Made by a program: the position numbers and the translations under genes. This document shows, in pieces, positions 1 through 7,619 of a stretch of DNA of 11,523 nt. The notes beneath the pieces are model-generated. The model saw nothing but the letters and a program-made list of their open reading frames with translations, ran no database searches and had not been told where the DNA came from. The DNA is from Willaertia magna (lineage: Eukaryota; Heterolobosea; Eutetramitea; Acrasida; Naegleriidae), in assembly GCA_902984215.1 (NCBI GenBank), contig CADWAF010004415.1, positions 1-11,523 of the forward strand, in the 5' to 3' direction. Numbering within the stretch: the first letter of the stretch is position 1; every line of letters begins with the position of its first letter.

Positions 1-18
1 AACGTTTATTACAAATTA

Positions 19-2181
19 CTAATCCCAATTATCAATTTTCATTGTACCATTCTTTTCTAAATTTAAATGCATTTTAAATAAAACATTTAACATATGAGGT
101 TCATGTAAAGTACGTTTTTGTTGACAATGTTTTTCAGATAATCTATAATATTCTCTTAAGATTGGTTTGTAATCAGGATGTGCACAATTTTCAATTATTT
201 CTTTAACTCTTTCTCTTGGTGATAAACCTTTAATTATAAAAATTATATAAATAATAAAAAAATATTATAAAAAATTGTAAAAATTAGAAAATTAATATCT
301 TCTTACCTCTTAAATCAGCAACACCTTGTTCAGTAACGTAAACATCGACATCATGTTCTGTATGATCTATGTGACTACAGAATGGTACAATACAACTTAT
401 TCCAGTTGGATCTGTCTTTGATGGTCTTGCAGATGGAGTATGCATAATTGAAATCTTTGCATTTCTTAAGAAATCACCAGAACCTCCCAAACCATTTAAC
501 ATTCTAGAACCATTTACACAAGTACTATTTGCATGTCCATAAATATCAATTTCAACAGGCTAAATATTATTACAAATAATTGTAAAAAATTGTAAATTAA
601 CATTGTAAACAATAATTGTAAATAAAAATTATAAAAATCAATACTTACAGTATTCATAGCAATAACACCTAATCTTCTAATAATTTCAGGTGAATTAGAA
701 ATAATTTGTGGTCTTAACATTATATGCTTTGCATATTGATCCCAATTTTGATAAAACTTTTCAAATCCTTGTGGAGAAAATCTTACACTTGTAGCACTTG
801 CAAAATCTAATTTTCCACCATCAAAGAAATCTAAGAAAGTATCTTGCAATACTTCTGTATAAACTTGAACATTTTGTAATTCAGGAGCTCTACTTAATTC
901 ACCAATTATACTATTCGCAATATTTCCAATACCAGATTGTAAGGGATGTAAATTCTTTGGAATTCTACGTGAGTGTATTTCTTGTCTTAAAAATTCAATT
1001 AAATTTCTTGCAATTTGAATTGTAGTTTCATCTTCTTCAGTATTTGCAGTTGTATTGTCAGGTCTTGTACTTTCAACAATAGCAACAACTTTATCTGTAT
1101 CAATAGATAATGTAGGAGAACCAATTCTATCATCTACCCTTGTTAATAGATAAGGTAATCTAAATGGAGGATCTGGACTTGGAGGTAAAACGTCATGTAA
1201 ACCATAAAAGGAAGGTAATTTAGTATTTACTTCAATAATTACTTTATCAGCTATTTGTATTAATTCTGGTGTTGCACCTACTGATGCACCTAATACAATT
1301 GATCCATCTTCCATAATTTCTGTTGCCTCAATGATTGTGACATCTAAACTACCTAATTGTTTACCTCTTTTGAAATAATATTTACTAAAACTATCTTTTT
1401 CTTCTTCTGGGTAATGATCTTGATAAGGAGAAACAACAAGTTTTTCTTCTTCTTTAATGATATCTATATTTTGATCTGGATGTTTCTTAACATATTTCTC
1501 GCTTTTTAATCTGTCTTTTGTGTAAAAACCATAAACTAAATTCTAAATTAAAATTAGGAAAATTAATTAACATTATTGTAAACACCTTGTGAAAACTTAC
1601 TTGTGGAAACCTAAAATAACGTAATGTTAAGAATTGAATTTTTAATTACTTACATTGATAAATGTTGATCTGCAAATCTAATACGACCCTCATTGATACC
1701 CTTAATTATTATTATTTATAATAAATGTTCAAAATAATTAAAAACATACTTTTTGGATATCCTTTCCAACTTGATGGGGATAACGTCTATCAATCATATC
1801 TAATTTTGCCTTTAATGCGAAAGAAATTTAATAAATGATAATAATAAGGAAAATAACTTACCCATCTATTTTCTGTCTCAGCCCCAGTGGATGCTCCAAC
1901 AAATAAATTAAATTTAAGTTTTCCTTGAAGATTATTTTGTTCTACATGGTCAGCTAATAATACGGGAGTTATTTTGGGATAACCTATATTTATATTAATT
2001 AATTGTTTTATGTAATATATAATAATATGCATAATTATTGTCACTTACCAACACCTGTAAAACCAGACCACCCTAAATACATTCCATTCTTAAAGATATT
2101 AACTAAATCTTTAGGGTTGTCAACTACTTTATTCAACAACGACTTTCTATGTACTCTTGAAAGTAATTCTGCTGATGGCAT
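19..2181 (-). CDS. ach1: Acetyl-CoA hydrolase / acetate:succinate CoA-transferase (Ach1 type), 8 exons
   Basis: Predicted to move CoA between succinyl-CoA or acetyl-CoA and acetate (class I CoA-transferase family; yeast Ach1 is mitochondrial). Exons on the minus strand are 2181-2049, 1983-1862, 1809-1750, 1700-1654, 1610-1601, 1542-649, 559-307 and 227-19. All introns are GT-AG (43-89 bp), the frame stays open, and the product is about 575 aa against 526 in yeast Ach1. The start at 2181 aligns with the family N-terminus and has an in-frame TAA upstream. Landmarks are [12 protein letters not shown] near residue 38, [20 protein letters not shown] near 201, the VYTEVLQD segment carrying the likely catalytic Glu (about residue 354), NGLGGSGDF near 444 (CoA/oxyanion loop) and [16 protein letters not shown]. 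An additional 45-50 residue Lys/Glu-rich segment lies at about residues 133-185, between YGFYT and TIIEAT. I see no clear mitochondrial presequence. Family assignment is firm; preferred substrate and location are inferred. Confidence 0.93.
1601..1610 (-). other. 10-nt microexon of the ach1 gene
   Basis: The ten bases encode the last base of Met plus Phe-Pro-Gln. They lie between a 43-bp intron (1611-1653) and a 58-bp intron (1543-1600), both with GTAAGT donors and TTTAG acceptors. Including this exon restores the conserved [15 protein letters not shown] junction of the Ach1 family and keeps the reading frame. Skipping it would delete the MFPQ motif and shift the frame. Confidence 0.85.
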
Positions 2182-2314
2182 TCTTTTTTCACTGATAAAA
2201 ATTAATTTAGCTTAATAACGAAATCTAAAATTAATTTCTGAAACATTCTTTAATTTACTATTATACAAATTATGAAAGCCAGTCCCAATAAGGAAAAATG
2301 TTAAAAATATTTGT

Positions 2315-3292
2315 TTATAGATAAAGTCTAGTCAATGATTTTAGTCTTACCCTCTCTCTACACATTGGACACTCAAGTTTTACTTGTAACCATTGATTCC
2401 AACAAGCATAACATCCAAGGTGGCCACATTTGGAAGTAGCTGGCTCGTTAACAGCATCTTTACAAATACAACATTTAAGAGAAGGAGTATCTTCATTATT
2501 ATTGGTAGTCTCTACATTAACATTTGCATCATTCAAAGGGGCAATGTTAGACGTAGAAGATGAAGTCGATTTTGCATCTGTCATAGCTTCATCATCATCT
2601 TCATCTATTACAACAATATTTTGTTTTGGGTTTGCATTAGCATTGTTAGAATCATCGGTAGTATTAGGCTTAATTTTCTTTGTTTTTCCTCCAGTTAATA
2701 AATCATACCCATATGTCACTTGTTGAGGTGCTTGTTTTCTTTTCTTTTGTTCAGCTTGTTCTTTACTATAATTCTTTACAACTTCATCAAATTTATCGTG
2801 AAGTTTACTACTTATAAAATCTTTAAATTGATCAATTAGGTCAGGATTATTTAACGTAAATAACTCTGAAAGCTTTATCACTAAAGATTTAAATGAAGTA
2901 CTTGATGTTTGTCCTTTAGATGAACTAAGCTTTTTAAATTCAATCAATAATTTTTTAAACTCTTGATATTGTTCGGTTGTCAAAGTTAACTTCACTTTTT
3001 GTAAATATTCAGCCGAATTTTTCTTCCCAGTTGTGCTTTGAGATGCAGAGGGTTTTGGAGCATTATCCTTCTTTACAGATTGTTGATTTGAAGATGAACT
3101 AGTGGCGGTAGTGGTATTATATTTCTCTTGGGATTCTGGGTTAATAAAACTGTTTAAAACTACATTTCTCTTACCATCTACAAGATTAGAATTACTTTTG
3201 GTTATACTACGCTTTTGAATGTTATTATTGTTGTCATTGAAGTCTCGCTTATACTGTTGTAAAGCAACTGAACTAGATTTAATCCATTCAAT
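2315..3292 (-). CDS. rtel1: RTEL1-like C-terminal fragment: harmonin-like domain + C3HC4 RING (5' end missing)
   Basis: The reading frame is open from 3292 to the TAA at 2317-2315 and has no ATG before the RING-proximal part, so the 5' part of the gene is absent. The N-terminal end reads EWIKSSSVALQQYKRDF, which resembles the stretch just after the last helicase motif in XPD/RTEL1-type helicases. A low-complexity Asn/Ser/Lys linker follows. Next comes a five-helix-like block from SAEYLQKVKLTL to DKFDEVV that resembles the harmonin-like domains of RTEL1. Then there is an acidic Asn/Thr linker and a terminal C3HC4 RING with all eight ligands: CCIC, then C-x-H-x2-C-x2-C, then CPMC. A harmonin-like domain followed by a RING is typical of RTEL1, a DNA helicase of telomere and recombination control. 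The identity rests on domain order and short motifs; an unrelated RING protein is the main alternative. Confidence 0.55.
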   Translation of the reverse strand: MEWIKSSSVALQQYKRDFNDNNNNIQKRSITKSNSNLVDGKRNVVLNSFINPESQEKYNTTTATSSSSNQQSVKKDNAPKPSASQSTTGKKNSAEYLQKVKLTLTTEQYQEFKKLLIEFKKLSSSKGQTSSTSFKSLVIKLSELFTLNNPDLIDQFKDFISSKLHDKFDEVVKNYSKEQAEQKKRKQAPQQVTYGYDLLTGGKTKKIKPNTTDDSNNANANPKQNIVVIDEDDDEAMTDAKSTSSSTSNIAPLNDANVNVETTNNNEDTPSLKCCICKDAVNEPATSKCGHLGCYACWNQWLQVKLECPMCRERVRLKSLTRLYL

Positions 3293-4156
3293 TTACAAAC
3301 TAAACCAATTGGTCCAATTTTAAGTTTTAATGAACTTGTTGGCCAACAATTATCTTCTATTGATATTCATAATAAAATTTATTATTTATTAGGTTTTAAT
3401 AGTACTAATCAAATGATTAATTTATTTGGTATTTCTTTAAATACTGGTCTATTTACTTCAATAACTAAAGTACCAATATTAGAAGGTATTTTCTTAGGAA
3501 TTGGTCAATCTTGTAATGTTGATTTAAATGATGGAAGTGTTATAGTTAGTGGTTTATCAAATAATCCAGCTAACACAGGTAAAGAACATGTTATTTTACG
3601 TATTAATCCTAAATCTGGTGAAGTTAAACAATTAGCAAGTTTAAAGGCTGAAGAGATTATAGGTGGGGTTTCTGGTTATGATTATAAAAATAATGTTTTT
3701 TGGATTGAATTTGGTAGAACAAATAATATTACAAAACAGTTAGAAGTTGATCTTTTTGCTTATGATGGATTGACTGGAAATTTATTAAAAATTGTAAATA
3801 ATAATTTATTTATGCAAACAATGGCTTTTGATCCAATTTTAAATAAGATGATTGGTATTGGTTTATTAGTTAAAGGTCCAAATAATTATCAAAGAATTAT
3901 TGTTAGTTTAGATTCTATTAATTTTAAATTAGAACAATTATCTGTTATTGAAGGTGATTATGTAATGTTAAATGGTGCTATTGGATTAATTGATTATTAT
4001 TCAAAACAATTATATTGTTCAATGCAAAGTAATAATAATCAAACAAATTTTGATTTTTTAACAATTCAATATGAAACTGGTAAAATTGTACGTAAAGTAG
4101 ATACTGGTTCAAAATATGGTTTAAAAGTTTGGAGTTTGGAATTTGATTTTAATTAA
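3272..4156 (+). CDS. Beta-propeller-like protein, 5' end missing
   Basis: The frame is open from just after a TGA at 3269-3271 to the TAA at 4154-4156, giving about 294 codons. The first ATG (3413) lies inside what already looks like coding sequence, from about 3293, with a repeat unit beginning SSIDIHNKIYYLLGF. Units of about 45-50 residues recur: a hydrophobic strand, an aromatic/aliphatic 'YY..G' turn, a polar loop, then 'L.G.SL.TG' or 'RINPKSGEVKQL'. This is the look of YVTN/NHL-like propellers common as uncharacterised proteins in dictyostelids. There is no signal peptide because the N-terminus is missing, and I see no catalytic motif. The 5' end stops at the same place as the divergent RTEL1-like fragment, so truncation is more likely than a short protein starting at 3413. 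Function is unknown. Confidence 0.6.
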   Translation, partial: TRFNPFNLQTKPIGPILSFNELVGQQLSSIDIHNKIYYLLGFNSTNQMINLFGISLNTGLFTSITKVPILEGIFLGIGQSCNVDLNDGSVIVSGLSNNPANTGKEHVILRINPKSGEVKQLASLKAEEIIGGVSGYDYKNNVFWIEFGRTNNITKQLEVDLFAYDGLTGNLLKIVNNNLFMQTMAFDPILNKMIGIGLLVKGPNNYQRIIVSLDSINFKLEQLSVIEGDYVMLNGAIGLIDYYSKQLYCSMQSNNNQTNFDFLTIQYETGKIVRKVDTGSKYGLKVWSLEFDFN

Positions 4157-4534
4157 AAATATTTTTGTAAAGTAGATGTAAATTTTTTAAGAGTGATTTA
4201 AATTTTGTTGTTTAGTCAATTTGGCAACACTTGCACCTTACCGTTTGTTTGATGTAAAAAAAACAATTACTTTCAAAATTCATACATCAAATTATTTACA
4301 TCACATTTTTTACTTTAAATTAGAAAGGAAAACATTATAATTAACAAAAACAATTAAAAAACTTGCCTTAATAACTGCTGTTGATCTACAATAATAATTT
4401 CCTTTTTTTATGAAACTATTCAATTCACACTTTAAAAGAAATTGTTTTATAATTAACAATGCTTGCACGGATTGCTTAACAGCAATTTAGTTCGATGTAT
4501 ACAATGTTGTAAAGTTTTAAAATCCTTTTAAAAA
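4157..4534. other. Intergenic spacer, no gene seen
   Basis: This A/T-rich 378-bp stretch lies between two genes on the plus strand and should hold the 3' end of the propeller gene and the promoter of the RCC1-like gene. Two GC-richer patches (around 4222-4248 and 4462-4490) each contain TTGCAC, but I could not fold either into a tRNA or a known small RNA. There is no long open frame. Confidence 0.6.
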
Positions 4535-6106
4535 ATGTCAACAATACAGGCCTTGTCACTTTTTAAACCGGAAGACAATAATGAAGAAGAAATTAACGAA
4601 GAAGAAGAATGTAATGAAGAAGAATTTAATGAAAAATTAACAACAATTAAGAAAATAAATCCTTGCAATTTGAATAGTAACGAGCCTTTTGCTTTAATTT
4701 TAAAAAGAGATTATAGAACTTATAAAAAACAAGAAGCTTTATTAATTAAAAATATTAAAATAATTGATATTAAATTATCAAATTATTTTTGTGTAATATT
4801 AGATGAATTTGGTCAAGTTTTTGTAATGTCTTGTCATCCAGATAAATCATGTGGTATAAATAGTAAATTTTTTTGTGATAATGAATATAATGAAGATTAC
4901 AATGATAAAGATTGTAATGAAAAAAAGGAAAATGAATTTCAATTATTGAACTTTACAAAAGAAGATCCAATTAAAAAAATATTTGCTAAATTTAGTTTGA
5001 TATTTATTTTATTAAGTAGTATGTAAATTATTTTTATAACGATTTTTAATAATTTAAAATATTAGAAAAAGGAAATGTTTATTTATTTGGAACTTATGAA
5101 AAATATAAAAATTATTTAAATGAAAATAATAAAATTAAAGACGAATTATTAAATGGTGAAAAAATTATTGACGCAACTTGTGGTGATTCTCATATTTTAT
5201 TATTAACTGAAAGTGGAAAGATTTAATCGTAAGTTCGTAAATTTTTGTAAATTTTTGTAAATTTTGATTGTTTAAATTATAAATGTTTGTATAACTTTTT
5301 TGTAAAGATGATGGACAACTTGGAGTAGCTGGATATAGTCATTATAGAGATGAAAATTTTAAAATATCACAAACCAATCACATTCCATCAAAAATTGTAA
5401 AAGTTTACGCCACTTATAATACAAGTTTTGCGTTGACCGAAAATGGTGAATTATACGGTTGCGGTTCAACAGATCAGGCAACGAGCGGTTTATTAAAAGA
5501 AAATACCATTAAACATTTATTTACAAAAATTAACATTAAAGAAAAGATTTTAAAAGTTTACAATGGATATTTTTTTGTAGCCGTTAAAACAATTGATTCA
5601 AAATTTTATATTTTTGGTTACAATAATTTTTTTCAATTTGGACAATCAAAAAACTATACAACCGGAAAAATTTATGGACCACATTTATTGGATACTTTTA
5701 ATAATAATGAAATTGAAGAAATGGAATGTGGTAGTTATGGAACAATTATTGTAACAAGTAAGTTTACAATTTTTAATTTTTTATTATATTTATTTTGTAA
5801 TGATTATAATCTTTTTAATAATATTTAATAACATTTTGTGACATAACTTTAGAAAATAAAAAGATATTTACTAGTGGTGAATTTGGACAAGTATTTATTG
5901 AAAGAAAGAATAATTTTAGTGAAATTGATTTAAAATCACATTTAGGTAATCATCAAGTATTTTTAAATCAAAATATTTTTAAATTAAAAGTTAGAGCTGC
6001 ATGTAATTTTGTTGTATTCTTTACAAATTCAAGTAAAACAATTAGTGAAATTTTTAATTTTAAAAATATTTGGAAAATTAATGATATAGATTTTATATTT
6101 TTATAA
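4535..6106 (+). CDS. RCC1-like seven-bladed propeller protein, 4 exons, one defective junction
   Basis: Exons are 4535-5018, 5066 to about 5212 or 5228, 5308-5757 and 5853-6106 (TAA at 6104-6106). The start ATG follows an AAAA context. After an acidic Glu/Asn-rich head (residues about 12-35), RCC1-type repeats recur: YFCVILDEFGQVFVMS, LIFILLSKKGNVYLFG, ATCGDSHILLLTESGKI, DGQLGVAG, TSFALTENGELYGCG, FVAVKTIDSKFYIFGYN, CGSYGTIIVT and KKIFTSGEFGQV, enough for about seven blades and roughly 445 aa. RCC1 folds serve as scaffolds or GTPase regulators; I cannot tell which applies. The second junction is odd. The frame reads into a TAA at 5224-5226 just before a perfect GTAAGT donor (5229), and the expected 'Y..G.N' part of that blade is missing. 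An alternative donor GTGGAA at 5213 keeps the frame but drops ESGKI. Introns one and three (5019-5065, 5758-5852) are normal. Confidence 0.75.
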
Positions 6107-6202
6107 AAATTTCTTATCAAAAAAGAAAGCGACTACCTTTGAATCCCATATTTACTGTTTAACATTATTCAAAATAATTATTTTGTAAAGGATTTTTACT
6201 GA

Positions 6203-7492
6203 ATTCTAAATTGTTGTAGTGAATACTCACTAAAAGTAAATAATGATACATCAGTTTTTAAGTTAGAAGCAACTGTTTTTAAAAAGTTTACCTCTTTCAA
6301 CAAGATGGAGTAAAGTGGTTAGCAGAAAGATTTTTGGATGTCAAAATGAAAGGTGGATTGTTGGCAGATGATATGGGATTGGGAAAAACTGTTCAGATTG
6401 CTTCATTTATTAATGGTATTTCTAAAACAAAGAAAGCTAAAAAGTTTCTTATTATCTCACCTGCCTCATTATTGAAAAATTGGGAAAAGGAGTTAAAAAT
6501 TTGGACTTGTTGTTTTGTGAAAATATTTCACAGTTCTGAATCCAACTTGTCAAAAAAGAACGAATTGATTCAACAATTTTTAGAAAAATCAGACGAAACA
6601 GGAGCTGTATTATTAACTACTCTTAAAACTGCTTACAAACATATTGAATATTTAGAAAGTCAATTTGTTAATGATAATTTGTTTGACTGGTAAGTTTTAA
6701 AAAACATACTTTTTATTAATAATTGTTTTTGAAAGTATTATTGTTGACGAAGCTCAAAAAATTATAAATACTAAAGCTTTATATCCAAATGCTTTGCGAA
6801 GAATATCGTCACATTCTAAATTTGCAATTACAGGAACACCTGTTTTGTAAGTTTATATTTTTTGTGTATTTGTATTTATTTTTTTATAGAAATTACGCAG
6901 ATGATCTTTGGTCAATTTATTATTGGATATTTAATACTTCTCTTTTAGGTACAAAAAAAGAATTCCAAAATATCATTATTAACAACAAGCTCCCTCAAAA
7001 GAACGATTTTGTAGTGTGGTGTCAATTGACAACTGAACAACAATATTGTTATAATAATTATTTAAAAACAATGAACTAAAAACGTAATTATTTATCGATT
7101 AATAACGTGTGGAAACAAATAATTGAAGAGTCTATCTATAAAAAACAAATTTTAAAGAATACCATTTCAAAAACAATAATAGATTCACCGAATAATTATA
7201 GGTGTTTCTCAAGTAAAGATTTAAAAGTATGTTTCACTTTAAAAGATACAACTGTTAGTGAAACGTGTAAAATATTTTACATCCTTTTAATAATGATGTG
7301 GTTCTTACTCCAGAATTAAAAGAACACACTAAATTTGTGGAATCGTTAGAACAAGTTTTTAGTATTTCTAATCATGGCAGTCTTTTTACTAAAGACTTTT
7401 ACAAAAAGCGACAACAATTATCACAACAATTATTATTACAAAAAGTGTCACAAAAACAGAAACGTCAAACTTCAATCTTGGACTTTTTTTGA
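6203..7492 (+). pseudogene. ercc6l: ERCC6L/PICH-like SNF2 DNA translocase, frameshifted and lacking the second RecA lobe
   Basis: SNF2 ATPases of the ERCC6L/PICH class pump along DNA; PICH acts on mitotic ultrafine bridges. Visible in order: FQQDGVKWLAERF, Walker A GGLLADDMGLGKTVQ (about 6349-6393), SPASLLKNW, then a 46-bp intron (6690-6735), motif II IIVDEAQK, ITGTP, a 43-bp intron (6847-6889), LWSIYYWIFNTSLLGT and LPQKNDFVVWCQLT. The family next has about 200 residues of second RecA lobe with motifs IV-VI. Here the frame ends at TAA 7077-7079 and resumes one frame over at 7078 with KNVIIYRLITCG, which belongs after motif VI. Further breaks lie at 6281-6286 (A5 run, with VFKK joining to VYLFQQ), near 7114-7122 and near 7280-7285. 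The end (HTKFVESL, SISNHGSLFT) still follows the PICH pattern and finishes in a PIP box. It is either a true pseudogene or a badly assembled gene. The N-terminus is not resolved; the CSB/ERCC6 group is the closest alternative family. Confidence 0.68.
7466..7492 (+). other. C-terminal PCNA-interacting (PIP) box
   Basis: The last eight residues of the ERCC6L-like gene, QTSILDFF followed directly by TGA, fit the PIP consensus Q-x-x-(I/L/M)-x-x-(F/Y)-(F/Y) exactly and are preceded by basic residues (KQKR). Motifs of this kind dock proteins on the DNA sliding clamp PCNA. The match is seen in the sequence; binding is inferred. Confidence 0.7.
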
Positions 7493-7619
7493 AAAACAAA
7501 AATATTTTACCAATTTATAAATTAACCAAATTTATCAAAACTAATTTTTAACATGCTTTTTTTAAAAAACACAAAACAGAAAGCCACAGTTGACCACATG
7601 CTAAAACAACAACAACAAA

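Noticed and set aside
798..1025. Plus-strand open frame within the ach1 gene
   Set aside because: It is antisense to a highly conserved CoA-transferase exon, with no family resemblance of its own.
2003..2215. 70-codon plus-strand frame over the start of ach1
   Set aside because: It crosses ach1 exon 1 and intron 1 in antisense, with no recognisable protein pattern.
2430..2726. 98-codon open frame on the plus strand
   Set aside because: It is antisense to the RING/harmonin-like coding region; its Ser/Val-rich composition mirrors the acidic and Asn/Thr linker on the other strand.
4220..4500. Possible small RNA genes in the GC-richer patches containing TTGCAC
   Set aside because: No cloverleaf, conserved snRNA sequence or C/D or H/ACA box pair could be built.
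6140..6155. TCCCATAT, similar to the upstream element of dictyostelid small RNA genes
   Set aside because: Only a partial match and no structured or GC-richer RNA-like sequence follows at the expected distance.
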